Source: Auanema rhodensis (Eukaryota; Nematoda; Chromadorea; Rhabditida; Rhabditidae). Taken from it: 64,000 nt of DNA. The notes under the pieces were generated by a model. That model made no database searches. It was not told the origin of the DNA and saw nothing but the letters and a program-made list of their open reading frames with translations. The translations under genes were made by a program, and so were the position numbers. The stretch covers positions 11,666,131-11,730,130 of the forward strand of contig OZ059894.1 in NCBI GenBank assembly GCA_964057225.1, in the 5' to 3' direction. Shown one piece after another: positions 1-8,167 of the stretch. The stretch's first letter is position 1, and each line of letters starts with the position of its first letter.

Positions 1-79
1 AGTACTAACCGGGCCCAACGTTGCTTGACTTGCCAGATCGGACGGGATGGCGTACTTTCAACGTGGTATGGTCGTAAGC
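1..79 (-). rRNA. 5S rRNA, partial at window edge
   Basis: Only the 5' two thirds (nt 1-79) lies inside the window; the 3' 39 nt is cut off. Its 5' flank has the gtcatattc form typical of 5Sb genes, so it is the 5Sb gene of the unit before unit 1. Confidence 0.97.
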
Positions 80-221
80 AATGTCATATTCTTCATTATC
101 AGTTATATCACTCTAAATCTTGTTGTTAATAGATACGACCACAAAGAAAACAACAGGAACAGTAACAATAACAAAAAAAATTTTTTTTTCACCTATGTGT
201 CTAAAGGTTAGCCATGTATCC

Positions 222-269
<48 letters not shown>

Positions 270-1451
270 ACAGTAAAAAGTCCAATCAAGAGAGAAATTT
301 TTTCAACACATAGTTTTTTTTTTTTTAAATATCATTGTTTTTCCTCATAACTCGGTTTAAACTCGTTCTAACCCGTTGAAATACGTCTAGAAAGTCTTTA
401 TAACATGCATATGTATGATAGAACTTCATATTTATTGTAATAGAAAATTTTATTTTCAGACGTCTTGGTTAACAATGATATGTTTTACCCCCTTATAATT
501 TTTATCATAATGTTCCTTATACGGAACGCTCAATGAAACTTGCTTCCAGAAAAATTTCTTTCTATTTTTTCTTCATATGTACGTAGATACTATAGAGAAC
601 TATGATAGAAAACTTTAACATTCACGAAATCATCATTTCTCATTACGCTACGGAGGTTTAAAAAGCTGTGTTTTACCTTATAATAGACCGGAAAACCCTT
701 GTGTTAAAACTGGACCGTTTTTACACATATAAAAATGTCCCGTATTCGGGACCCTAATGTAACTTTTGATTCCCTATATTTTTTTTCATGAAATTTACAA
801 TCTACTGTAGAAAGAAGAATTATTTTTATAAAAACTGTAAATTTTTGAAAAATGAAAACAAAACGAAAACAAAAACAACTTTTTTTTGAACATTTTCTCA
901 CACAAGGGTCCCCCCTTACCTACTTTTTTTCTCATTACTCGTTTCAACCTCATCCGATCACTCTGCAAACATGTTTAATCGTTCTAACTTGTTGAAATAC
1001 GTCTTAAAAGTCTAAACAACATGCATATGCATAATAGAAACCACCCGAATAGGCCCCCACGCACTAAACGAGATATATACATTACCAGTATAGTAATAGA
1101 ACACATATTGAAGATTAATTCGATAAGAACAATTTATTGACGTAGAGAATGTTTGTTCCGAAAAACTACAATATTAAACTATAAAAGTAACAAAAGCGTA
1201 GAGGCAGCAAAGACATGAATAAACATAAATGTAAATACAGAATTACCAGGTAGTACATAAGTATGACAAAAAATTATAAGAAAGCCATGAAAATAGAAGG
1301 TTTGTGAACAAATGAGAGGTACATCTTTGATCGTATAGTCATTTCTAAACCGTTCGTATGCTGCAGCATCGTCATAAGCGTCACTCAAGTTGAATTTCCA
1401 TGTGTACTACACGATTTTCATTCTTATTGTTACATTCTTTCCCTGAGGGAA
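80..1451. other. Long spacer, unit 1
   Basis: Same content as the spacer described for unit 2 (7109-8484). The TA tract is 225-267 (43 bp). The T run after cacatag is uninterrupted here (about 313-326), where other units read gttgttttt. The decayed 41-bp U2 fragment is at 1094-1134. Confidence 0.9.
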
Positions 1452-1539
1452 TGGGCCGTTCCCGCCAGCAGTGCAAGAGCGGGTCGACCCGTGAGGTGGA
1501 GCTAGCAAGCCAGCATCTACCTCAAGTCTCAAAAATCGG

Positions 1540-1598
1540 TTAACCTTATTGTGAACCAATGGAACACATATCGAAGGTTAATTCGATAAGAACGATTA
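1540..1598 (-). repeat. 59-bp target-site duplication, 3' side of element A copy 1
   Basis: Covers U2 nt 38-96, which form stem-loop II. The partner copy is 5308-5365/6. The partner is interrupted at its last base because element B later inserted there. Confidence 0.92.
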
Positions 1599-1976
1599 AT
1601 GGTTTATTGAATAACTAATGTTATGATACAATAAATAACCAATAAAAAAGAGCCCAGAATCGGGGAGACGGTATTACCAGTACAACTTAAAACAGCAAGT
1701 AATTAAAAAGTACATAATAAGACACATTGCCAACAGAGGCTAAAACGACTCAAGAGTCGGGGGAGTGGGTTAAAAAAAATGAACAAAAAAATGAATATTA
1801 AAGCAGAACAATGAGAAATCAAGTGCCGCTATGATCAAACAATTTGAGTGCCTACGGCAATGATGTTAAAAATAAACAACAAAATACATGTACCAATGAA
1901 GGTCAGAAAGAAAGAAACAAAAGACAAAAATAAGTAATACAAAAAGTAAATACATTACAATCAAATCACAAACAAG
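1599..1976 (-). other. 3' UTR of element A copy 1
   Basis: 378 nt without an ORF. The terminal 70 nt (1601-1670) is the same piece that survives alone in unit 13. It contains a GC-richer stretch (gagcccagaatcggggagac) next to the terminal hairpin. The unit 21 copy has a slightly longer 3' UTR with small insertions and substitutions. Confidence 0.8.
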
Positions 1977-4900
1977 TCAATTGATAATTTCTTCTTCATA
2001 TTGCCTTACACCAGAAACATGTTCCACGTAGATATTCCTGGCCCACTTGATGGTATCGGCGACGACGAGCTTCTCCATTAGCCGGTTGTAGTGGCTGCTG
2101 ATCTTGAGTGATCGGAGGGCTTGTCCGTTGAGCGGGTCCATAGTTCCAAGCATTCCTACGACATACGCTTCTACACTAGTCTTATAACCAAGACATTGGT
2201 ATTGGCTGGCTATGTCAGCATATTTCCTCTCCTTTATCATACGCGCGGCTATCATGGCTTGACGGCGGTTTTCATAGCTCACTGTAACATCAACGATACT
2301 ACAGTGTTTTGCGTCATGATCGACCACTACTATGTCAGGTCGGAGTGTACTATTAATGCCAGGAAGAGGCTGGTTAGTGTAAACTTCTCCGTTTTTAGGC
2401 TCTGGCAGGGCTTTGATAAGACGGTCCACGATGTTGTTGTGGCGGAGTTGGATTGCTCTCGTGTGAGAGTGGCAGTGTCCAAGAACATGTGCAGCAGTTT
2501 CGTTGGAGTAACTACACCTGCGGCACTGTTTGTTTCCTTCTCCGTGTCTTCTACAGCCATTGAGCTGGAGAGTATTGAGTCGAGCCTTGTGGATGAATCG
2601 CCAATCAGCAAACCGTATGAAATCTCCCTTCGCCATAAAGTGATTGGACGCTTTGTTGAGCATTGTGACATCAAAGACTTTCCCTTGATCCGGTTTTTGA
2701 AGAAGGATCCGAAGGTCTTTCAGCCATAATGCACGTCGCAGGCTTCTGTGGCATAGTGAAGGTGTTAACAGTTGGTTGTTTAGATTGAGTTCTAAACCAC
2801 TTTCGAGGCATGTCCAGTTAGCGTTGATGAGTTTCTTGAGTTGACGCATCGCTACTCTTACTCTAGTCCAGATGGAGGAAACATCAGATGTTTCGGTGTC
2901 GAAAATGCCATCAACGGAACCGTTGTAATATGCAGCTGTCTCATCGTTACTGGCTTGACGTTTAATCCTTTTTGATGCTACTTTTTTTGAGTCTTGATGC
3001 GCAATATCAGCTACTACAAGATCAGATGACTTCAAAAGTTGGTAGGCATGAGTGACTTCACAGACGTCTGACAGGTGTTGGAGTCGAGAGAGACCAAGTC
3101 CGCCGTAGTTAGTTGGCAGGTAGATTGGTTCAGCACTGGCGTTTGGAGGATAGTGCATCCATCTACGGGCACAGCGTTTGAGTTCTTTGTCAAAGGCGAC
3201 TAGTTTACTCTTTGGGACGTGGCCATTCGTCATATGAAAATTAAGGCAGGGCATCAGGAAGGTGCGTACTGCGTCAGCTTTCTGCCATTCAGCAAGTAAG
3301 GATTTGTCAATTTTTTCCAAGTGTTGACTCATAATATTCACTGTTGGAACCGCAGACTTATGTAAATGCATTCCAGTAGGGATTCCCAGGTGGGAGTAGC
3401 TGTCGAATTTGCTGAGAGCGGGTAGAGAGGAGCTCTGTAGCATGTATGAGGCTGTTGATATTTTCCCTTTGTCGATCGTCAAGGTGGCGCATTTCGCTGG
3501 TTTGAAGGTCAAGCCTGTGAAATTAGCCGCATTTGATGCTGCGTCCAACATTTTCTGTAGATCTTCTGATGATGAGGAGACCAGGGCAAGGTCATCGGCG
3601 TACGCTAGCACAGCGATGTTGTGGTTGTGTAGCTTATAGCCAGTAGAGGATTCCAAGATGGTTTTAATTAGAGGTTCAATGGCAAGGTTGAACAGGATCG
3701 GAGATAGTGGGGATCCTTGTAACACACCTGCATGAACTGGAATGGTCGATGTGAGTCCGGAGCCTGTCTGGATTCTTGTAGAGGCATCTGTGTATAGAGC
3801 TCGTACTCGGGATATTGAGGCTTCAGCCACTCCTGACCATCTTAGAACGTCTAGCAGAGTTTCGTGTGGCAGCGATCCAAAAGCGTTTGCGAGATCAAGC
3901 CAAGCAATTGCAATTTTCTCACGTTTACGTTTAGCGTCCGCAATGGTACTTTGCAACATAAAGTTGTGTTCCATGCATCCAGCTTTGGCCACAAAGCCCT
4001 TTTGGGAGGGAGAAAGTCTTTTTTCTGCTCTTGCCCATGTTAGCAGTCGATGCGTAAGACAAGCTGAGTACGTCTTACCAATTGTGCACGAAAGTGCTAT
4101 TGGTCGCCAGTTGTTAATGTCAGCTTTATCACCTTTCTTATGGATGAGGACGGTGGTCGACTCTTTCCAGGAAAAAGGGATGTGTCCTAGCTTGTGTACG
4201 GTGTTAAATATCGCTGCTAATATGTGACCTCCTTGGTCAAATTTCTTCCAGTGCGAGTATCGAAGTCCATCAGCTCCTGGAGCCGTATCGCTGCAACGTC
4301 GTATGCGTTCCCAGACTTCCAAAGGGGTGAAAACACCTTCTAATGGGTCGGTACTAGCTGGCAAATCCGGTCTGGTGACTGTGATGGGGAGGGCTGGGCC
4401 TTGACTGCTGTGAACAGAAAGGAAATGTTTTTCAACCTCTGCAGATGGTATGGTGCAGGTTTCACTTTGTTCTCCGAGCAGTTGTCGAAAGGCTTTCTTC
4501 TTGTTGGCCCTCCAGAGCTTCTGGAGCTTCATCGCCTGGGTTTTTTGGTCTTCCTCAGGTTGTGTGTGTGGTCGGCGCCTTTGTCGGAAGTTGGGAACTT
4601 TGATCATAATGTCAAGAGACTTTCTGATTGCGTCTACCAACTCTTCCAGGACCTGCTCGAGCTCACTTTTGCACACAACCTTTTTAATTCTATCCACCCA
4701 AGTATTTTCAGAGTTTCTATTCGGATCAGGGTCGGCAAAAAATGGTTCTGTACTCGAAACCCTGATCTCGTTGAATATTTCACTCTCTCGCGGAAGGGGG
4801 GAAACTTCGGCCTCTGGGGACAAGTCCAGAATTGGGGCCTCAAACAAGCGTACCGTTGATGGAGATCCTTGTTCCTGTCCACTGGATGATGTTTCCTCCA

Positions 4901-5255
4901 TTGTACGCTCCTCCACGGGCGGGGTGGTCGTCCTTGTGCCTGGTGGGCGGGTGTTCCTGATCCTCCGCAATATAGGGCGGGAACTGGGCTCTCTCGGAGA
5001 TAGAGGTGAGATCACCACAGTTTCCTCTATGATGCGGAGGCATCCTTCAGCTTTTTTCTGATGGCTTTTAACGGCCTTCAGATTGCTGGTGAGGCCACAG
5101 GCACGGCACTCAAATTCTACTCCGACCTCATGTTCTCTCCGAAGATGGCGGACGAGACCATTGTGGTCTGAGTAGGATCGCGGAATAGGAGCGCAGATTG
5201 AACAAGAAAAAGGGCTCTGAAGAGGCACCTTTAGCTTGTAAAGCCCTTGCTCCAT
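1977..5255 (-). CDS. Retrotransposon polyprotein: zinc fingers, reverse transcriptase, restriction-like endonuclease (1092 aa)
   Basis: By family it nicks a U2 gene and reverse-transcribes its own RNA from the nicked end, in the nucleus. Visible domains, in order: C2H2 finger C18-C21-H37-H42; CCHC finger C50-C53-H65-C72; a proline/serine-rich acidic linker to about residue 190; and reverse transcriptase at about 340-660. The RT has WRPIALS, LDLANAFG with D454, GVLQGSPLSP, and YADD at 552-555 (D554, D555). After the RT comes a thumb-like region, then C911-C914-H923-C928 and a restriction-like endonuclease with R972-P973-D974 and D989. I see no protease or RNase H domain. The start is the first ATG; an in-frame TAA lies near the element's 5' end, so no fusion with upstream U2 sequence occurs. 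Length and order fit single-ORF R2/NeSL-type elements. The unit 21 copy differs at about 17 residues by eye. Confidence 0.93.
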   Translation of the reverse strand: MEQGLYKLKVPLQSPFSCSICAPIPRSYSDHNGLVRHLRREHEVGVEFECRACGLTSNLKAVKSHQKKAEGCLRIIEETVVISPLSPREPSSRPILRRIRNTRPPGTRTTTPPVEERTMEETSSSGQEQGSPSTVRLFEAPILDLSPEAEVSPLPRESEIFNEIRVSSTEPFFADPDPNRNSENTWVDRIKKVVCKSELEQVLEELVDAIRKSLDIMIKVPNFRQRRRPHTQPEEDQKTQAMKLQKLWRANKKKAFRQLLGEQSETCTIPSAEVEKHFLSVHSSQGPALPITVTRPDLPASTDPLEGVFTPLEVWERIRRCSDTAPGADGLRYSHWKKFDQGGHILAAIFNTVHKLGHIPFSWKESTTVLIHKKGDKADINNWRPIALSCTIGKTYSACLTHRLLTWARAEKRLSPSQKGFVAKAGCMEHNFMLQSTIADAKRKREKIAIAWLDLANAFGSLPHETLLDVLRWSGVAEASISRVRALYTDASTRIQTGSGLTSTIPVHAGVLQGSPLSPILFNLAIEPLIKTILESSTGYKLHNHNIAVLAYADDLALVSSSSEDLQKMLDAASNAANFTGLTFKPAKCATLTIDKGKISTASYMLQSSSLPALSKFDSYSHLGIPTGMHLHKSAVPTVNIMSQHLEKIDKSLLAEWQKADAVRTFLMPCLNFHMTNGHVPKSKLVAFDKELKRCARRWMHYPPNASAEPIYLPTNYGGLGLSRLQHLSDVCEVTHAYQLLKSSDLVVADIAHQDSKKVASKRIKRQASNDETAAYYNGSVDGIFDTETSDVSSIWTRVRVAMRQLKKLINANWTCLESGLELNLNNQLLTPSLCHRSLRRALWLKDLRILLQKPDQGKVFDVTMLNKASNHFMAKGDFIRFADWRFIHKARLNTLQLNGCRRHGEGNKQCRRCSYSNETAAHVLGHCHSHTRAIQLRHNNIVDRLIKALPEPKNGEVYTNQPLPGINSTLRPDIVVVDHDAKHCSIVDVTVSYENRRQAMIAARMIKERKYADIASQYQCLGYKTSVEAYVVGMLGTMDPLNGQALRSLKISSHYNRLMEKLVVADTIKWARNIYVEHVSGVRQYEEEIIN

Positions 5256-5307
5256 CTCTAGCAGATCTAAAGACTTACGTAGTACAGTTGCAATATCGAT
5301 TTAGCCA

Positions 5308-5365
5308 TTAACCTTATTGTGAACCAATGGAACACATATCGAAGGTTAATTCGATAAGAACGATT
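5308..5365 (-). repeat. U2 target duplication between elements A and B
   Basis: Identical to U2 nt 39-96. It is both the 5' duplication of element A and the 3' flank of element B, so two successive insertions share it. Confidence 0.92.
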
Positions 5366-6108
5366 TATTGACGTAGAGAATGTTTGTCCCGGAGGACTAC
5401 AATTTAAAAAAATAATTACTGAAGCCGGAAGGCAGCGAGAAATAAAATGGATACTACCTGCACTGAGTGCGTCGTATCAAAAAAAAAAAGAGAATGATAG
5501 TCTTAAAGAAGAGAACAGCACATAAAGAAAAGTAGAACTTCCATCTGATGCTACGGGTTTAGAGGAATAGCTTATGTCAGATATCGGTTAAACATAAATG
5601 ATTAGGGCAATTGCGGAACAAGGATAGTGTAATTAACATTGTTTACAGAGTTCAGGTTCTGAAGCTACGGATAAAGAAGGGTTAGCTTGACAGATTGAAG
5701 TTAAAATGAACAACGTGGCATATTTCAGTACAGCACAATAGTAATAGCGAGACTACGGAAAAAAAAAAAAAGCTCTGTTCTGGTCCTGGAACGGCGGCTT
5801 CGACGTCTTCTGGGTGCCACTGCGGTTTGAAGGGTCAGCTAGCTTAACAGTAGAACGGCGGCAAGGCGGAACAGGAGAAGAACATCGACGATCCTCCGGC
5901 TCGGCTGTCATAGTGTGCGACTTCTTGTTCATAATGGTAGCGGTGTCCTCGTGCTTCTTCTTTCTCCACAAAAATTACTACACTATCTGAGCGGGAGAAG
6001 CCACAGATAACATAGGACCGCCTCAAGGCCTGGTAGATCAACCAGTGTTGCTTCAATCACCAAGTATTGCGGCCTGGGCCCTTGGATCAATTCACAACAC
6101 CAGTATAG
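5366..6108 (-). mobile_element. Element B: 743-bp non-autonomous U2-targeted element
   Basis: Flanked by 41-bp copies of U2 sequence (5325-5365 and 6109-6149), so it inserted at the same site as element A. In the sense direction it starts CTATACTGG and ends GTCAATAAA or close to it. Its end shares TCAATAAA with the element A 3' end. I see no reverse transcriptase or endonuclease. The only frames (about 70 aa at 5753-6056) resemble nothing I know and end in low-complexity sequence. Its 3' 40 nt also match the spacer of every unit just below the decayed U2 fragment. Most likely it is a parasite moved in trans by an A-like enzyme. A deleted remnant of another autonomous element is the alternative. 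Confidence 0.75.
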
Positions 6109-6149
6109 CAATGGAACACATATCGAAGGTTAATTCGATAAGAACGATT
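6109..6149 (-). repeat. 41-bp target-site duplication, 5' side of element B
   Basis: U2 nt 39 to about 79, matching 5325-5365 exactly. It is shorter than the 59-bp duplication made by element A at the same target, so the second-strand nick was placed differently. Confidence 0.88.
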
Positions 6150-6187
6150 ACTACACTTTGATCTTAGCCAAAAGGCCGAGAAGCGAT

Positions 6188-6630
6188 ACAGCATAGCCAT
6201 GAGTATCAAAGACATCAAGCAAATGTATCGTACTTGTTACGAGTGCACTCTCTCATTTGAATATAAAAGTGTGGTTTGACAATCTTGACTGTACAGGTCA
6301 TAAATGGCTCATATAAACTGTGGATTTACTCAACTTTTGGACTTATTTTTTTCTTATTCGAAGCGCTGCACTTTTTTCTATTCTTTTTATTCAAATACTT
6401 GTATATAGTTTTATATGTACGGTTGCAAAGTTTCCGAATATTTTATATATTTTTATACAATAATTAGGAGAAGGTTAATACAATGAAATCTCCCAACTTT
6501 ACAGTGTTTGTATTGCTTACAGTATCTAGAACAACCACTCTTGTAATATTAGAGCACATATCAATCAACAACTTTTTCTAGTTATCAAAGCTTTTTTATT
6601 TCTTCAAGATATTTCAAATAAAATATAAAA
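6188..6630 (-). promoter_or_regulatory. U2 upstream region, unit 1
   Basis: Same 443-bp sequence as 8669-9111. It still faces the broken U2 locus, so transcription from it would enter element B and then element A. Confidence 0.6.
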
Positions 6631-6748
6631 GCTTACGACACCCGGGATTCCCAAGCCGTCTCCGATCCAAGTACTAACCGGGCCCAACGTTGCTTGACTT
6701 GCCAGATCGGACGGGATGGCGTACTTTCAACGTGGTATGGTCGTAAGC
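6631..6748 (-). rRNA. 5S rRNA (5Sa, unit 1; reference copy)
   Basis: 118 nt. It matches the nematode 5S I know almost throughout, including CCATCCCGTCCGATCTGG and the internal control region GTTAGTACTTGGATCGGAGACG, where TFIIIA and Pol III factors bind. The first and last bases pair (GCTTACGAC with GTCGTAAGC) as helix I. TTTT directly follows the 3' end and can act as Pol III terminator. A weak AT-rich box (ATATAACATT) abuts the 5' end. 5Sa genes carry gttatattc in this flank and 5Sb genes carry gtcatattc. Confidence 0.98.
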
Positions 6749-6990
6749 AATGTTATATTCTTCATTATCAGTTATATCACTCTAAATCTTGTTGTTAATA
6801 GTTAGGACCACAAAGAAAACAACAGGAACAGTAACAAATGAAATGCCCAAACTTTACAGTGTTCGAGTTATTTACAGTATCTAAGACTACCTCTGTCGTG
6901 TTATTAGAGCAAACATTCGATTAACAACAACTTTTTTTTAGTTATCAAAGCTTTTTTATTTCTTCAAAAAATTTCAAATAAAATATAAAA
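6749..6990. other. 5Sa-5Sb linker, unit 1 (typical of all units)
   Basis: 242 bp. It holds the 5' flank of 5Sa and the 3' flank of 5Sb. Its second half (from about 6838) is a diverged copy of the sequence lying 3' of 5Sa (from about 6480). The two 5S genes therefore arose by tandem duplication of a 360-bp module. No gene is seen in it. Confidence 0.85.
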
Positions 6991-7108
6991 GCTTACGACA
7001 CCCGGGATTCCCAAGCCGTCTCCGATCCAAGTACTAACCGGGCCCAACGTTGCTTGACTTGCCAGATCGGACGGGATGGCGTACTTTCAACGTGGTATGG
7101 TCGTAAGC
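6991..7108 (-). rRNA. 5S rRNA (5Sb, unit 1)
   Basis: Complete 118-nt copy, identical in the transcribed region to the copy 360 bp away at 6631. Confidence 0.98.
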
Positions 7109-7250
7109 AATGTCATATTCTTCATTATCAGTTATATCACTCTAAATCTTGTTGTTAATAGATACGACCACAAAGAAAACAACAGGAACAGTAACAATAA
7201 CAAAAAAAATTTTTTTTTCACCTATGTGTCTAAAGGTTAGCCATGTATCC

Positions 7251-7253
<3 letters not shown>

Positions 7254-7300
<47 letters not shown>
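7254..7300. repeat. TA dinucleotide microsatellite (unit 2)
   Basis: Uninterrupted TA, 47 bp here. Across units it ranges from 27 bp (unit 10) to 63 bp (unit 6) and is the main source of unit length variation. Confidence 0.97.
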
Positions 7301-7302
<2 letters not shown>

Positions 7303-7396
7303 ACAGTAAAAAGTCCAATCAAGAGAGAAATTTTTTCAACACATAGTTGTTTTTTTTTTAAATATCATTGTTTTTCCTCATAACTCGGTTTAAACT

Positions 7397-7457
7397 CGTT
7401 CTAACCCGTTGAAATACGTCTAGAAAGTCTTTATAACATGCATATGTATGATAGAAC
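7397..7457 (+). repeat. Spacer direct repeat, copy 1 (unit 2)
   Basis: About 61 bp starting cgttctaacccgttgaaat and ending gatagaac. The second copy is about 616 bp away at 8013-8073, with roughly 50 of 61 positions matching by eye. Present in every unit. Function unknown. Confidence 0.85.
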
Positions 7458-7544
7458 TTCATATTTATTGTAATAGAAAATTTTATTTTCAGACGTCTTG
7501 GTTAACAATGATATGTTTTACCCCCTTATAATTTTTATCATAAT

Positions 7545-7560
7545 GTTCCTTATACGGAAC
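7545..7560 (+). other. Spacer hairpin 1 (unit 2)
   Basis: GTTCC and GGAAC pair around a 6-base loop. Surrounding sequence (ttttac... before it, caatgaaacttgcttcc after it) resembles that around hairpin 2. Confidence 0.55.
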
Positions 7561-7769
7561 GCTCAATGAAACTTGCTTCCAGAAAAATTTCTTTCTATTT
7601 TTTCTTCATATGTACGTAGATACTATAGAGAACTATGATAGAAAACTTTAACATTCACGAAATCATCATTTCTCATTACGCTACGGAGGTTTAAAAAGCT
7701 GTGTTTTACCTTATAATAGACCGGAAAACCCTTGTGTTAAAACTGGACCGTTTTTACACATATAAAAAT

Positions 7770-7785
7770 GTCCCGTATTCGGGAC
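7770..7785 (+). other. Spacer hairpin 2 (unit 2)
   Basis: GTCCC and GGGAC pair around GTATTC, or six pairs around TATT. Relative to hairpin 1, one stem pair changes from T-A to C-G with pairing kept. Confidence 0.55.
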
Positions 7786-8012
7786 CCTAATGTAACTTTT
7801 GATTCCCTATATTTTTTTTCATGAAATTTACAATCTACTGTAGAAAGAAGAATTATTTTTATAAAAACTGTAAATTTTTGAAAAATGAAAACAAAACGAA
7901 AACAAAAACAACTTTTTTTTGAACATTTTCTCACACAAGGGTCCCCCCTTACCTACTTTTTTTCTCATTACTCGTTTCAACCTCATCCGATCACTCTGCA
8001 AACATGTTTAAT

Positions 8013-8073
8013 CGTTCTAACTTGTTGAAATACGTCTTAAAAGTCTAAACAACATGCATATGCATAATAGAAA
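8013..8073 (+). repeat. Spacer direct repeat, copy 2 (unit 2)
   Basis: Partner of 7397-7457. It starts cgttctaacttgttgaaat and contains aacatgcatatgcataatag. Confidence 0.85.
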
Positions 8074-8126
8074 CCACCCGAATAGGCCCCCACGCACTAA
8101 ACGAGATATATACATTACCAGTATAG

Positions 8127-8167
8127 TAATAGAACACATATTGAAGATTAATTCGATAAGAACAATT
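8127..8167 (-). pseudogene. Decayed U2 fragment in the spacer (unit 2; one per unit)
   Basis: 41 bp matching U2 nt 39-79 at 36 positions. All five differences are C-to-T or G-to-A transitions, two at CpG sites. It has exactly the extent of element B's target duplication. On one side is the B 5' end sequence CTATACTGG and on the other the B 3' tail CGTCAATAAA. In each unit it ends 318 bp below the U2 3' end. Read as a fossil junction between two old insertions at the U2 site. Confidence 0.8.

Larger units (their letters stand above)
1599..5307 (-). mobile_element. Element A copy 1: full-length U2-targeted non-LTR retrotransposon
   Basis: 3709 bp in the same orientation as U2. In the sense direction it has a 52-nt 5' UTR (5307-5256), one ORF (5255-1977) and a 378-nt 3' UTR (1976-1599). 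There are no terminal repeats and no poly(A) tail. The 3' end reads TCAATAAACC next to U2. The last 40 nt can fold: GGTT-ATT-TATTG (1640-1629) pairs with CAATAAACC (1609-1601) as a 9-bp stem with a 3-nt bulge, a plausible recognition structure for target-primed reverse transcription. Intact frame, complete ends and long target duplications point to a recent, possibly active copy. Assignment to the Utopia/NeSL group is inferred from endonuclease type and U2 target. Confidence 0.93.
1452..6187 (-). pseudogene. U2 snRNA gene of unit 1, split by two nested retroelements
   Basis: In the U2 sense direction, nt 1-37 lies at 6187-6150. A 41-bp duplication (6149-6109) follows, then element B (6108-5366), then a second U2 copy of nt 38-96 (5365-5308), then element A (5307-1599), then a third copy of nt 38-96 (1598-1540), and finally nt 97-184 (1539-1452). 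The locus cannot make a normal U2. The 5' part keeps its promoter and could drive transcription into the elements. Confidence 0.95.

Noticed and set aside
704-901. 65-aa ORF (minus strand) repeated in every unit
   Set aside because: It lies in low-complexity AT-rich spacer, has no recognisable domain, and is conserved only because the units are near-identical copies. Its non-coding surroundings are just as conserved.
1179-1388. 69-aa ORF (minus strand) repeated in every unit
   Set aside because: It falls in the B-like remnant between U2 and its decayed fragment; no start context or domain supports it, and the whole spacer is equally invariant.
1671-1690. tattaccagtacaac in the element A 3' UTR as a copy of the B 5' end (ccagtatag)
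   Set aside because: Only six or seven bases match and the position is not at an element border; chance is sufficient.
2121-2729. 202-, 203- and 161-aa ORFs on the plus strand across the retrotransposons
   Set aside because: Antisense shadows of the 1092-aa polyprotein; they carry no known domain and follow the codon pattern of the opposite strand.
1977-5255. Cysteine protease or RNase H domain in the element A protein, as in some NeSL or Utopia relatives
   Set aside because: The segment between the N-terminal fingers and the RT is proline/serine-rich and acidic with no catalytic motif that I can identify.
5753-6056. Two overlapping ORFs of about 70 aa in element B
   Set aside because: No similarity I recognise, and one ends in a run of Phe from an A-rich tract. 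Not reported as genes.
7149-7346. Plus-strand ORF with a long Tyr-Ile repeat
   Set aside because: It is a translation of the TA microsatellite; its length and reading frame after the tract change from unit to unit.
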